Positions 12,279 through 24,525 are shown, counted from the first letter of the stretch. The stretch: DNA of 64,000 nucleotides from Nectonema munidae (GCA_030549495.1 JAUIRK010000097.1:529001-593000); one strand, 5' to 3'. Program-made: numbers and translations. Notes: generated by a model from the letters alone, not told the origin.

Positions 12279-12541
12279 AAGGATCCAGAAATTTCTTATA
12301 GGGGGAAGGCGAAATCTATTTAAATTTTTTGCAATTTTGCTAAGAATCTTCTGAGAATACGACAGCTGTATTATGTCTTTTAGGATCACTAATTACCTAT
12401 GTTTTCATATTTTTAACATTATTTTGCCATGAATAAATTGCAAGAATTTATTTTTTATACATGTAAGGGTAATTTTCGAAGCCATTTTTCATAGGGGGGC
12501 TTAGGCCCATGAGCCCCCCCCCCCCTCTTGGATCGCCACTG
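12279..12541. mobile_element. Possible non-autonomous hAT-like fragment
   Basis: The right end, CTTGGATCGCCACTG, is inverted CAGTGGCGATCCAAG, a hAT-like terminus, and is preceded by a run of C. The left end GGATCCAGAAATTTC is only loosely similar and no target duplication is visible. The remnant at 4977 has a related terminus (GGCGGATCTAG). Boundaries are uncertain. Confidence 0.35.
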
Positions 12542-13500
12542 CAACCTACGTATTCTGGGCTATGATTTCATCAAGGAAAGTTTATCACGTCCAGCTTTTA
12601 GAGATTTCATCTTCTATGACAATTATTTCATAAAATGGAAATGCAAAGTAACATGAAGTAAATTCATGCTAAAATTTGCATCCTAATTTTGACCAATGGT
12701 TAAGAGTTATTGAGAATGGCTGTATCTGTATCCCCACCTATATGTATAAATCAAAGCTCACACCAAACACCCAAGTAGCATTGGCGGGCCGAATTCAATT
12801 TCATCGGGGCCCTAAGCCAAACTCGTTTACTTCCATTTTTGCGCTTTTTTAATATACATATATAAATAGGTATATATGGTGAGTGTTAAAGTATGTATGT
12901 AAAGTACTCTCGTAATCCTTGGGAAGAGCTCATAAAGTATTTTTGCATGTGGTAATTTACAAGAATAATCTGTTAAGAAAAAGGAAATATTACGTTTTAA
13001 TGGCAATAAGGTAGATTCAATGAACGGGAATAAATAGCATTAAAAGTGTTTCCAAGAACAAAATTCTGATTCAAAGAACTTTCTATTAAATAAACACACA
13101 TAACGATAGAATACCAAGAAGCCATAAAAATATAAGGTTTATTAAATAACAAAAAATTGGATCATTTATATTTAAAGTATTCGAAAAACATATTTTTATA
13201 AAAGTAATTTAAAAAATATTCAAATTAAAATAAAACATAGCAAAACTAAGATGCAATATAGATTGCAAATGCAATCAAAGATTTTCAAAACAACTTTTTT
13301 CTGTTTTTTTTCTATTGAAAATGGATCGATGATTTTCTTTGTTCAAGTGAATAAAAAAGGATTTTATGGATTTGTGTGATTCTGAGTACCATCCCAATCG
13401 ACGTAACTCTACTTCCGACACTAAATTAGTATTATTTACAAAAATCTTGGCGCATTTCATTCTCTTCTACCCATAAAAGAATTGTTAAAATTTGTTATAT
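12542..13500. other. No gene seen
   Basis: AT-rich intronic sequence without supported exons or paired repeat ends. A minus-strand open frame at 13275-13460 shows no domain and is judged to be chance. Confidence 0.4.
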
Positions 13501-13928
13501 AGCTTTTTGACACCGTGCTCCGTATAATTGGAAATTGTAACTATCTGCGGGCCTGTGTATGTATGTTTGTGTGTATGTTAGAGTACTGCATGGTAAGGGC
13601 AAGGCCGTGCAGGTACCCACATGAAAGAATTCGCGGGGAGGGTGGATGCTCTCTACTACCCCGCCCCCTATTCAGCACTGATAGGCGTATCTTAGCTTAT
13701 TTTCTTTATTGCACGCGTAAATATAGTCGAGACTAAATAACGCTTCAAGAAATTTGCGTATTCAGTTACTCATTAATCCATTTATCGTGTTACCGTGCGT
13801 GCTATTGTGAGTAGACGATTTTCGAAATCTGAGATTTGTGCCTTACAAGACGCTGTCTGTCTCTGCCTTCACGCAATGCAGACTTCTCCTGTACTATTGA
13901 AGAAAATGTTCGTGTGTCTTTCTTTCGC
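13501..13928 (+). promoter_or_regulatory. Candidate alternative promoter and first exon ending in a strong donor
   Basis: This patch stands out by higher GC and CpG content. It contains an initiator-like TATTCAGTTACTC near 13760 and ends in TTTCGC|GTAAGTTG at 13929, a strong 5' splice site. ATGs at about 13877 and 13907 share a frame that leaves in phase 2, so it would not feed the known downstream exons. A noncoding leader exon spliced to an exon with its own ATG is more consistent. This is inference from composition and one splice motif. Confidence 0.3.
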
Positions 13929-14619
13929 GTAAGTTGTTTGTTTTTTTGGTATCGGAAGATGGATCACAGCAGAGCAAATTCAGTTTTTAAAAAATTTGTT
14001 CATAAACCACATGAAAAACTGTAATTCAAAAATTAACTCTATTGACCGATTAAAATTAATCTATTAATCAAAAAAATTATTTCTTCTTGGGTGTAATTTA
14101 GGGTTGGAGTATTTTATATTTATCAAACCGGAGCAAAAATTTTATTGAAATTATTCAAGATTTTGTATTTCTTACAAAACAAAATACCAAAAAAGGGCTT
14201 TATTTTTTTTTAATTTTTTTTTTAAATATAAGATTCGTTTGATAAAAACCGTGATTCTTGTAAATCAGCTAGGATTTCGTTGTTAAAGGTAAAGGTACCA
14301 CTGCCTCTCCTTCCTCAAAAAAAGCAAAGATAGAACTCGAACAAAGCCGAAAAACCGGTACATCTCGCAGAGTTAGGTAAAAATCTCCAATTTATTTACC
14401 CCTTAAAAAATATCCTCATCTCATCTTCTCTTCTTTGCCCAATATTTCCATCTTTTTTATCAAAATTTGTTTGATGCAGTGAAATTTTTTTGACCGATCA
14501 ACAAAATTCTTTGTTTCCCAAAGTTAAATGCTGAAAAGCAATCTATAAATGAAAAGTATAAAAAATATAATAAGCTCATTTATCAAATATATAATTAGTA
14601 CATTATAAACACACACACA
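13929..14619. other. No gene seen
   Basis: AT-rich intronic DNA with T- and A-tracts and a short CA run directly before the hAT element at 14620. Confidence 0.4.
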
Positions 14620-15090
14620 CAGTGTTGCCAGGCATATTTTATCAAAAATTCGTAAACTTGCTTCAAAAAATCCATAGAAATCCGTAGACCCAAATTTTTG
14701 GGTGGTCCGAGGCTCTTCATTTTTTTTTAATTTTTTTCAAGTCATTTTTTTCATATCTCTCAGTAATAGTATCCCAAATCATAAAATTTTTTAAGTATGG
14801 TGCCTTTTTACATATAGTGAATCACTAAAAACTATATTTTATTCTAAAATCAACATAAGAACAACAAACAAAATAAAAATTGAATTAAACTATAGAAAAA
14901 TGAAAACACAATATTTATAAAAAAAAGTAACATAAAAAAATGATGAAAAAACACAACATATTACACTCCCTTGATTGCCTCAAATATTGCATCACTTAGG
15001 GCTAACACTTGTATAATTGATTACACATTCTGGAGGCTCATATTTATAACATGGTTCTCCTGGGTCATTGGTTTTGATGTGTAATAGGCC

Positions 15091-15429
15091 TCATATGGTA
15101 TCTAAATCAAGCTGGTTCCTTTTATCAGTTTTTATATTGTTAATCATGCTGTAATGGAATAAACATAAGATATAGCAAATAAAAAACGAATTCACAATCG
15201 GCAATTCACAAAGGTGTTTACAATCGGCATTTGAATGTGGTAATACTAATAATGCCATCATCAGTTTGTATAAAAGTGGAAACCTGAATTTTTCATCCAA
15301 AGTTTGCACTTTCGCAAGCTTTCCCCAAAAAAGATCAACCTCAAAATTCTCAAAGTCATCAGGAAATTTGAAAAATTGATAATCTAAAAACTCATCAGTC
15401 AGCTTATCTATTTCATCAGTTTTTACCAT
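15091..15429 (-). pseudogene. hAT transposase C-terminal remnant (dimerisation region)
   Basis: The 112-codon frame contains FWGKLAKVQTLDEKFRFPLL (residues 34-53) and then LPHSNADC (63-70). This is the hallmark of the hAT C-terminal dimerisation domain, which normally continues SNADCERVFS. Residues after the Cys are diverged, and KTDKRNQLDLDTI closes the frame, matching the usual end of this ZBED-like subgroup. The preceding catalytic core (RNase H-like fold) is absent. It overlaps the N-terminal remnant by 14 bases in a different frame, which fits an internal deletion. Confidence 0.7.
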
Positions 15430-15886
15430 ATGAGGAAATCTTCCAACTAAAGCATTTACTTAAACTTTTGGCAATGGATGAGTCTAGACAGAGTCTTGGC
15501 AATAACTCGGTAAAATAGTCAGAAATGAGAAAAGGTAAATTATGCTCAACTAACCAGTTGCAAAATATAACTTCTGATTTTACAGGATAATCATTTTCTT
15601 TTTTTTTCATAAAAAGATTGAAAGCTTTTTTTTCTGTATTTTCCATATTTTTTGAATTTTTCATGTGAAGAGTTGTTTTGGCATGCTTTTCGAGATCTTT
15701 AAATCCACCACTTACAACCAACAATTTCTTAGAACATAAAATACAAAATGCTGAGCCTTTCAAACAACCTTTTTTGAGCCAATCTAATTTCTTTTCCCAC
15801 TCTTTTTTGTAAGATTGATCATATTTTCTCCCTTTAAGTTTTTTAGGAGAAAAAACTTCAGAAACATAATTATCGGAATCAGACAT
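15416..15886 (-). pseudogene. hAT transposase N-terminal remnant with BED zinc finger
   Basis: The frame starts MSDSDNYVSEVF and carries a BED-type finger with C48, C51, H68 and H74 in the pattern CxxC-x16-H-x5-H. Aromatic residues precede it (YKKEWEKKLDWLKKG). Next comes a segment like IFCNWLVEHNLPFLISDY (about 107-124), typical of the start of the hAT catalytic region in the ZBED-related subgroup. After about residue 145 it leaves the homologous frame, where the core is deleted. The finger would bind the element ends; this copy cannot transpose DNA by itself. Confidence 0.7.
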
Positions 15887-16425
15887 AGTCTTGAAATTGA
15901 AATAAAACCAATTTAAATTGAAATTTATTTGTGTAATTTAATATAAAAAAAATATATTTTATTTAAAAATTGGCGCTCACATTTCAGTATTTAAAACCAA
16001 GAAAAATAAAATGGAGAAAAAATTTTTTCCTGATTTTATTAAAAGCCAAAAAAAATTTTCGATGAACCGAAAATTCGTAGAAAAAAATAATCCGTAGAAA
16101 AATCTGAAAGAGTTAAAAACCCGTCCGAAAAAATCCGTAGGGCTATTTTAGCCTCAAAAATCCGTAGATCTGGCAACACTCCATACAAACAAGATCAGAA
16201 CACTTTTGATGTATCACTTCCGATACGATTAAGAAAAAAAATTTGCGAGAGGAGGTTTTTTGCTTAGTCTCAATTACATATTTCTATGATCTTTAAATTT
16301 AAATCTTTGTTAACGTTTCATTTCTTATGCTGCTATTAAAGCCTTTTCTATTGGTTTTCCTATTACTACTATTAGCGATTGTTTCTTACTTTTCCTCAAA
16401 TATTTGTAAACATATACAGGCCAAT

Positions 16426-16738
16426 GGTCCCCACAAAAGATACAAAAATGATCATGAATTTTCTTTACATTTACAAATGGATGCAGCTTTAGCATTTGTG
16501 TCTCCTGACGGTGTAATTTCTCTGTTTGAGTGACAAAATCAGAAGCTTATTTGATGCAGACGCTGATGAAATATTAGATTCATACATCGGCCAATATCCG
16601 CGAAATGCTCCACGTAGATCTCTATTTAAAATTAAATTGTGGAACTTCTATTATAGAACTGAGCGAGAGATGCCACTTACTGACAACGACATTGACCTTG
16701 TGTTCAGGACAGCATCCTTTTTTTTGGAAGTTTATTGA
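16426..16738 (+). pseudogene. MULE-type transposase C-terminal fragment (FLYWCH-associated group)
   Basis: Two overlapping frames (to 16533, and 16526-16738) together show the order of the end of an animal MULE transposase. FSLHLQMDAALAFVSPDGV and ISLFE are in the first frame. The second has DEILDSYIGQYPRNAPRRSL, LFKIKLWNFYYRTE and then PLTDNDIDLVFRTA. These match the family phrases yIG...R..lFpielWN.y.R...g.prTnN..E.wh.., although the usual TNN and Glu are altered. There is a frame change near 16530, and only this C-terminal piece remains. It lies about 250 bp past the end of the hAT element. Confidence 0.65.
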
Positions 16739-16984
16739 CATATTAAAAAATAACAATCAATAAACCGAATAGAAATTCTTCCGCCTCAAACTAGACATTT
16801 GCCTCAAATACAAAGATGTCGATAAACTTTTGTCGTGCTCATTTAAATTATGTAATAATTTACAAGTATTAATTATTATGTATGTTGATTAAAGAAAAAA
16901 AACTTAAAAAAACACATAATAAAACGTTTACTCTTTTAATGTAGAAATACTTTAATATAAAAAAGTTTCAAACCCACATGAATT

Positions 16985-17491
16985 TGCACTATTGTCATTA
17001 TTTGCGAGTTACAAATGAACTTTTCTAGCTTTACTAGAAGCAAACTTGTTAATGATCGAGGAAAAGTCAATGGACTCCATGACTCCGTGATTCTCCTTGG
17101 CAAGCCTTCTCTGTAGCGTGAAGTCACCGTTAATGTGTTGACATTCCATTACTCCTTTTAGTTAAAAATGGTGTCGCAAACCTTCTGTGATTGTCCACTG
17201 TGCTACATCGTTTGAAAAGAACACTGTTGTCCCTTCATTTGACGCAGAACCCATAGCATTTACGGTAACATGGGTAGATGTGCTGGCATTAGCTTCTTCC
17301 AAGTCTTTATCGTTAACTCAGGCTTCAGTACTGCAACTTCTGCAAGGTTGTTCATGGGGTTGGTCGGGTGTTTGTTGCATAGGCAAGCAAAAGTCTGTTA
17401 TTTTCTTAGCGCTAGCCAATACTTTTTGTAAATTTACTTCCTCTTCTTTTTTAGCCATGAACTTTTTCCAACCACTGCGATATCTATTCAT
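16985..17491 (-). pseudogene. N-terminal fragment of a zf-MYM/hAT-type transposase gene
   Basis: On the minus strand, MNRYRSGWKKFMAKKEEE starts at 17491 and is followed by LQKVLASAKKITDFC. A stop (TAA) interrupts near 17318. The readable sequence then continues with AQWTITEGLRHHF near 17190, and GVMECQHINGDFTL and LAKENHG near 17130. This order (basic coiled N-terminus, W.I.EGLR.yFv.kGv.ecqn.dgdF, then an R.FxR segment) is typical of the TTF/zf-MYM-like hAT transposases abundant in arthropods. Only the first roughly 150 residues survive, with more than one break. Confidence 0.55.
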
Positions 17492-19638
17492 TCTGCAAAC
17501 ATACGTAATATTATTGAACGAATAGATACTGATGACACCAGTAGCATTACAAAACGATTTTATATTTTGCATATATATTCGTTTTTTCAATAAATGGGGG
17601 ATATTTTTTCAGTGGGGGCAGTGGACCTGGGGCTGCAGCCCCAATAGTCCCTATATTAATCTGACTCTGTACGGGACATTGCACACAATTTGGGTTTTTT
17701 AACAAGATATGTAAAGAATTGAAATTTTATATTTGTTATTTCAATAAAAATGAATACTTTTTGATTATTATTGAATCTTTTTACTCTTAAAAGGTGATAT
17801 CTTTTTTTCCAAACAACGAGCTAAAGAAATTGAGTCTAATCAATTCCAAAAAAGATTAGTAATTGGCGAGGGAGTAAGGTATATTTTCCTGGGGTAAATT
17901 ACTCGAGGGGGAAGGGGGTATTTTTCCAGAAGGTAAATTACTGGTGTATTTATTGATCTCCATCTTGCATTCCTAATATAATTCCAATAATACTTCCAAT
18001 AAATAATAAGAAAATCGTGATTTAAGGCATTAGTCTTTATGTATTTCCAATCCTTTCAAAAGTAAAAAGCTTCTTTTTCATTCACATGAGGTAAGCGATA
18101 AGTATTTTAATGCTAAGAGAATTATATCAAGTAAAATAGGATTTGTAAAATCTTGTATTTTTTGTGGTATTCCATCCTGTAGGATTTTTCACTTGTTTTT
18201 AGTATATTGTATTTTTGATTATACCACAAAAAAATTTCTATTATTTTTGGATAGAGGTAATTTCTAATGGAGGTTTTTAATGCAATATAAATATAGAATG
18301 ATGGAATTTGTATAATAGCGAAATAAAACGACATAAGTGCAAAAGGCGTCAATTGACGCATCTTATCCTTCTAGAATCTAGAATGTAGTGTTATCATCAT
18401 TTAATCAAAGAATTAGATTTAGAACAACGCTGAGAACACTTTAAAATGTTGGAGGCCCTAACCTCTGCATTTGATCGCCATTATTAATTTTGTATATTTT
18501 TGGTAAAACGTTTGCACTCTTTAATTATACGTTCTCTTTGCGTCTCAGGCCTTTTGAGAACCTTTTTTACGCCGTTTCATTTTCTTTTGTCGATTATTCA
18601 TTTTTTATCCTTTGAAATTTACCCCTTGTAATTAAAGTTTTTCACATTTTATCTCTTCTGGAGTTTTTTCAAAATGATATGTTACAGATAAATTTTCTCT
18701 TTTAATTATAACATTTTGTGTGCAGTTAATTGTTTTGTGAATTTTTCGTTTAAGCCTTTGCTTTTGAAAGCAGGTGTACAAAGTAGGTACAAGTTATACT
18801 ACCTTGCTTTACTTATCTTTATTTTAAAGCGCTTAGTTGAGACCGTCTTAAACCTAAATCTATCTTAACACAAATAATATTTCGTCGATATTTCATTCTT
18901 CAAGCAAAAAGGACTCACTTGCATTTAGTTCGTATAAAAAATTCAGAATTAACAAATAATTTCTACTTAAAAAATCAATAAAGAGAAAATTTGTATTTTT
19001 AAAAATTTTATAAAAGCAACGCCAACACTTTTATAATTTTGTTTGATATTTTTTTCTAAATCTTGAAAAAAAAATTTAATAAGGGATTTAAATTTTTTTA
19101 TGACTCTTTAAGCCTCAATTTTTAAGGAGAGAGATTGTAATTAAGAGATTAGATAATAAATTCCAGGCGTGTGTCTGTGTCAGAAGCAGTAATGGCTATG
19201 TGCACCCACTTTAGGCAAAATCTTACAAATTTTAGGGTATTTAATGCGTCCATATCCGATGACTGTCAATGAAAATCCTATCTGTTATTTTAACTAAGGA
19301 AGGACATGCTTCGAGAGCATTTAAATGTTTTAACCCAAAGACTCTGGTCTCTTATAATAAGACACGTTAACGCCTAAAATTGATTTTAAACGGATAAAAA
19401 CCTTCCAAAACGTTTGTTTCACCGAAAAAGTGTTTCATCTTGACTAAAACATTTTTCCAGATTCAAAGCACATGCTCGTCAATGAATATAGAAGATATTA
19501 AATCCATGCCATCCCGACTTTTTTAAGCTCCCCATTCCTACCCGATGGAATGTTCACTTTAAGGATTTCACACGAGGCCGCTTTATAACTTGAAGAATAG
19601 CTTTCGCTTAGACTATCGGAATAACATTTTGTCTAACG
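17492..19638. other. No gene seen; intronic DNA
   Basis: A GC-rich patch at about 17595-17645 (with GGGGCTGCAGCCCC) may be the outer end of the transposon relic upstream. An imperfect hairpin with 13-bp arms (TTTTTGTGGTAT and its complement) lies at about 18158-18232. A minus-strand serine-rich open stretch of about 36 codons at 19520-19629 looks faintly protein-like but has no context. Confidence 0.35.
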
Positions 19639-19910
19639 CAGGGATTTTTTTACCCGTCGACCCAAACATTTGTCTTCACATCGACACCCACTCCACATAG
19701 AAATGTTTAATAAAAACATTAATCAATGTCCAACAATTGAGAGAAAAAACCAAAAATCTTTCATATATCCTACACTATACAATGTCCTAAGCTATGTTTA
19801 AAAATAAAAAGGAGATTTATTACTACTATAAACTAAAAAAAGCATAGCACAATTTGGTAAGTTTGTTATCTATTCCCAGGTGTCGATATCGACCACTTTG
19901 CCGACTTCTG
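19639..19910. mobile_element. 272-bp hAT-like MITE, perfect 8-bp TSD (family shared with 42401)
   Basis: It is flanked by identical 8-mers GTCTAACG at 19631-19638 and 19911-19918. It starts CAGGG and ends ...CTTCTG, with ACCCGTCGACCC near the left end and TCGATATCGACCACTTTG near the right. The right end matches the element at 42401-42713 almost base for base. No coding capacity. Confidence 0.85.
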
Positions 19911-21390
19911 GTCTAACGTAATATGAGTGAGTATATTTTTTTTATTCTTTGCTAAAATAATCATCCAAAATTGTGAAATTTTGTCATTCAAGAACTTATT
20001 CGCATTCATTATTTTGAAAGTCGTTATTAAAAGTTGACATATTTGGGTCATTTCCTTGAGTATGCTGGGGGTGAAACTATTGCGATTGATATGATATTAG
20101 AAAAGGCATATTACAAACTAACCGAAGTTCTCTCTAAAGTGCTAACTTTAAAAACTAAAGTTTCCACCTTGGAGTGTTTTCATCGACTATAGGCTATGAG
20201 TAAACAAAACTTTATGCTGAATCGAACCTGAGACATTGTGGCAGGTATCGTAGCCAAGTATTTAACCAAACTACTCACTCCTCCAAACTATTTAACTTAC
20301 TAACTAACTAATTTGTTACAATTTGTAATGCTGGAGTAGACAGTGAAACCAAATCAAAATTTAAAATGAAGCATGAAAGCAAAATCAGCTCCAAATTAAA
20401 TCAGGATTTATAAATCAATAATTTCTAAAACGAACTGAAAGAACGTTATTTGTTATTTGGAGGCTAAGATAGATGGATAGATAATTTTATTAAAAAAAAA
20501 CGAATATAAATGAGATTAAAAATGAATATATTTTGGAGGTAAACAAGGATTTCTTGCACTTCATTGAGATTTCAACAACTCCATATAATGGCCAAAATCA
20601 AATGATTGTATTTTGAAAAACGTATATAAAATGCAAATGTAGATAAAAGGAATTCATAAAACTAGACAAATCAAAATTTAAAAAGAAATGGTTGACTAAA
20701 TATCTGTATAAAATAAAAAGCCATTGCAAATTAAATCAAATTGAACCTATCAAATCAAAGTAGAATTAAATATGTTTCAAACATTAAATCTAATCCAATT
20801 TAAAATTTCATCTTTCCAGTATATCTACAATTGATCAATCAAAGAAAGGATGAAGATCCGGAAGTTGATTTTGATAAACATAGATTAGTCAATTTCCTAT
20901 TACCAAATGTCGATATGTGAACTAATCCAAGAACCTATCCCTGGATTATTGCAAAATTGAATTCTGCTTTGAACATAAAATATAAAATGCATTTTTCATT
21001 TTGCGAACTAATATCAGCAATTGAAGATTTGATCATTATTGCTTCTTTCATTTTTATGTGAGTATCTCTTTCTACATCCAATCCATTTGTTGTAAGCTAT
21101 TTTTTTTTTTAATTATTTTTGCTTTTGAATAGTCAATCCAAGATTTGTTTAGCCTTTGATAAAATGCTTAAATAAATATTAAGACAAGGTTGTGATGTAC
21201 TGCTTAGATCGCCATTGGTGCCGGCAAATTATTCATTGTTTACCGATTTTATCAGCCAAACCAATAGACAAATTAAAGTTTACACTATAGGGGTATAAAG
21301 AATAAAAGAACCGTTGTATTTTACTCACATAGAGCTTTGTACATATAATGATAGCTTTTTAATGAAAGCTGCCTTTTTGATTACAATTGG
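19911..21390. other. Intronic stretch with a tRNA-like segment; no confirmed gene
   Basis: On the minus strand at about 20216-20282, TAGTTTGGTTAAATACT and GGTTCGATTC are box A- and box B-like with tRNA-like spacing, suggesting a SINE head. At 20820-20920 an acceptor-like TCTTTCCAG opens a 33-codon plus-strand frame, discussed as a possible alternative terminal exon. The rest is AT-rich. Confidence 0.35.
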
Positions 21391-21394
21391 ATAG

Positions 21395-21455
21395 TGATGT
21401 ACGACCGATCCCAATTTTTCGACCGATCCCAATTTTTCGACCGATTCCCATTACC
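21395..21455. repeat. Short tandem repeat in a hAT-like terminus
   Basis: AGTGATGTACGACCGATCCC is followed by about 2.6 copies of an 18-bp unit CGACCGATCCCAATTTTT. Terminal tandem units of ACCGAT type occur at ends of some hAT-like elements. A partner end was not fixed; CCATCACTAG near 26570 is one weak possibility, which would enclose the 21978-25508 element. Confidence 0.45.
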
Positions 21456-22111
21456 TTATAAAAGGCCGATTGTGAATCGATACCGATACCTGAATAAATG
21501 AGCAGTAATGAGTATGTGTCATGATTTTAAACTTGCAGTTATACATTTAAAAAAGATAGATGAAAAAGTAATGGAAATCATAGCGAATTCCGGTACCTAT
21601 TATAACTTACTTTTTTCATACACAATTTTGAAACATAACGTATCGTATGCCCCGCACGCAAGGTTACTTTTTCGAATACAATCGCGACTCTAATTAGAGC
21701 CGCGACCCCAGGGTTGAGAAACTATGTCTTTTTGCTGTTTTTACAACAAAAAGGAAGCAAAGACGCGTTTTTGTATTTAAAATTTACAGAAATATTTGAA
21801 CAAAAAGAAAGTGACATTTTACTCTACTTGTTCGGAGTTAAGGATCGTTTATACATAACGTATACCAATTTTCCTTCATTTTTGGTCCCTCTTCTTAACT
21901 TTTGAATTTTTCTGTTTTAACTTTATAACAGTATGTCAATTTTGTTCGCTATTAGTGACGGCCTATTTTCATTTCCTCAGTGACGGGGGGGGGGGGGCTA
22001 TTTTACCCCCCCCCCCCCCCCTCGGTCATTCTTGAATGATTGCAAATTTTTGCGTTAACCTACTAAATGATTGATTGCGAATCTGATCGTGACATTTATT
22101 TTTCATAAAAA

Positions 22112-23170
22112 TCAATCAAACTTGTCAAAAAGTGATTGATATTTGACAGCTCAACTAAAAAAAGAAACTTGGTAAAAATTGGTATATAAAATTTTTTACA
22201 AATATATACCCATTTTCAAGTGTGCTGAACACGATGGTCACGTTTATTTTTTTTAAAAAGAACCTTTTAGTTTAAATGGTTATACAAAGTTTTTTTACAC
22301 ATATATACCTCTTTTCAAGTGTGCTCAATACGATGGTCACGTTTATTTTTTTTTAATAAACAACCAAACCTGTCAAAAAATTAATTGATATATGACAACT
22401 CAACTGAAAAAAAAACTTTTAGTTTAAATGGTTATACAAAGTTTTCTATTTATATATACGGCCGTTTTCATCTATGCTGAATCGATGGTCATGTTTATTT
22501 AAAAAAAACAATTAAACTTGTCAAAAAGTGATTGATATTTGACAGCTCAACTAAAAAAAGAAACTTGGTTTAAATTGGTATATAAAATTTTTTACAAATA
22601 TATACCCATTTCCAAGTGTGCTGAACACGATGGTCACGTTTATTTTTTTTTAAATGAACCAAACCTGTCAAAAAATTGATTGATATATAACAGCTCAACT
22701 TAAAAAAGAAACTTTTAGTTTAAATGGTTATACAAAGTTTTTTTACACATATATACCTCTTTTCAAGTGTGCTCAACACGATGGTCACGTTTATTTTTTT
22801 TAATAAGCAACCAAACCTGTCAAAAAATTAATTGATATATGACAACTCAACTGGAAAAAAAACTTTTAGTTTAAATGGTTATACAAAGTTTTCTATTTAT
22901 ATACGCCCGTTTTCATGTATGCTGAATCGATGGTCATGTTTATTAAAAAAACAATTAAACTTGTCAAAAATTGATTGATATATGACAGCTCAACTAAAAA
23001 AAGAAACTTTTAGTTTAAATGGGTATACAAAGTTTTTCACACATATATACCCATTTTCAAGTGTGCTGAACACGATGGTCACGTTTATTTTTTTTTAAAA
23101 ATCAATCAAACCTAATCCAAAAATTAATTGACATATGACAGCCCAACTGAAAAAATTAACTCTTTATTTA
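22112..23170. repeat. Satellite-like array: ~148-bp monomers in a ~445-bp higher-order unit
   Basis: The anchor GATGGTC(A) recurs at 22233, 22332, 22484, 22629, 22780, 22929 and 23074. Spacings are 99, 152, 145, 151, 149 and 145, so monomers are about 148 bp with one shortened copy. Three monomer types alternate: one with GTGATTGATATTTGACAGC, one with ACACATATATACCTCTTTTC, and one with CGTTTTCATNTATGCTGAAT. Equivalent anchors are 445-448 bp apart, a three-monomer higher-order repeat. Confidence 0.85.
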
Positions 23171-24410
23171 AGTAGTTATAAAAAGTTTTTTTTAACATTT
23201 TTGATTAATTTGTGGCTTTTTTTTAAATCGTGGTATGTTTGCGATCAGATATACTGTACTGATTTTTGAACGATTTGTTTTCATGCTATTCTCCAAAGAC
23301 TATATTCAAATTTTTAGTCATTTCACAAATGAATTTATTTCTCTTTGAAGTTTAGATTTTATTTGGAATCTATAATAAAACAATTTTTTTCAGTATCCAA
23401 ATTTCCAATGAGGCACGAATATTAATTTTGATACTCATCTAATGATACTCACTATAAAATTGAATCATATATTTATGTTCAAAATTTTTTTTTTCATTTT
23501 CAGACTATAGAATGAAAATTACGCTGTGAATTATATTTCAACTAGAGTTTGCATGATTACATCATGTTTTTTAAATATTATGTATAATTTTTTCGAATTT
23601 TTTCAAACTTTGAATATTCCATTTATATGTGCATACAGATATGCAAAATTTGATAAGTTTCTATTCCGGAGGAATGAAGTTATAACTTCTAAAACTTTCT
23701 TACATTTGTATATATAAAGTAGGCTCCCTCTTTTTCAGAAAATGCCATCCAAGTTTTGCCAAGGTAACGATGTATATATGGAGAATGAAGTTTTTCTCTT
23801 TTTTTTTTTAAACTATTTTTATTATCCTTGAAAGTTAATAAAGGAGATCATTCACTTTTTTAAAATACTGCCAGCAATTATTAAATAAAATAGCAAATTT
23901 TATGCAGAAAATTCAGGTTGAGGTGAAAATATTTTTTATTTTAGGGAAACAATACGACAACCAAATGATTAGATATAAAAAACGATCAAATTTTTATTAT
24001 AAAAATTTATGTTTCAACTTTATTATCTTCGTTCATTTGTATATTGTTTGATTATACGTATAAAACGTTCTCAAAGTGGTCAAACACGAAACTTATTTAA
24101 ATTGACCGATTCAGCTTGTTTCGATATATTGTAGAGTGAATGGTATAAACGAACTGTCTTTCTCCTTCAAATAAAATGATGCGCATCAAAATATGCCTCT
24201 ACAGAGTCCTTGTTTTGTATTTAATTAATTTCATTAAAAAAATCACCTCATTGAATTCGGTATAAAATCCCGTTTTTAGTTCTATATCATTTTCAGTTAT
24301 ATTTTATTTTTTTGCAATTTTGTGCCCACTTATAATTCTATTTGTTCCGTGACAAAATAAATTACATATATAGCTACGTATAACTATTTAATCATGAAGT
24401 CCTTTATTTC

Positions 24411-24525
24411 AGTTGAAGTGTCATATGTCAATCATTTTTTAACAGGTATGATTAATTTTTATAAAAAATAAACATCACTGTTAGATTCAGCCTACTTGAA
24501 AATGGGTATATACGTGTAAAACACC
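24411..24525 (-). repeat. Inverted single copy of the left-array monomer
   Basis: Read on the minus strand it matches the monomer at 23040-23150: GGTATATA, a region like TTCAAGTGTGCTGAA (here diverged), then TTTATTTTTTATAAAAAT and TTGACATATGACAC. Its inverted orientation relative to the seven direct copies gives the element its foldback symmetry. Confidence 0.65.

Larger units (their letters stand above)
14620..16181 (-). mobile_element. Internally deleted hAT transposon with BED-finger transposase relic
   Basis: The termini are CAGTGTTGCCAGGC and, inverted, GAGTGTTGCCAGAT. Both are followed inward by repeats of the phrase AATCCGTAG. The flanking 8-mers CACACACA and CATACAAA agree at 6 of 8, compatible with a worn hAT duplication. 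Inside, on the minus strand, are the N-terminal part (15416-15886) and the C-terminal part (15091-15429) of a BED-finger hAT transposase. The catalytic middle is missing. At about 1.56 kb it is half or less of a full element and could move only with help from another copy. Confidence 0.75.

Noticed and set aside
16327-16425. Hydrophobic N-terminus MLLLKPFLLVFLLLLL as a signal peptide
   Set aside because: It is the upstream AT/CT-rich part of a frame whose remainder is a MULE transposase fragment, so the hydrophobic run is fortuitous.
23739-23763. 25-nt exon-like segment between CTTTTTCAG and AAG|GTAACG
   Set aside because: It lies inside the foldback-like element and its length would shift the frame to phase 2. 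Treated as a chance splice-like match.
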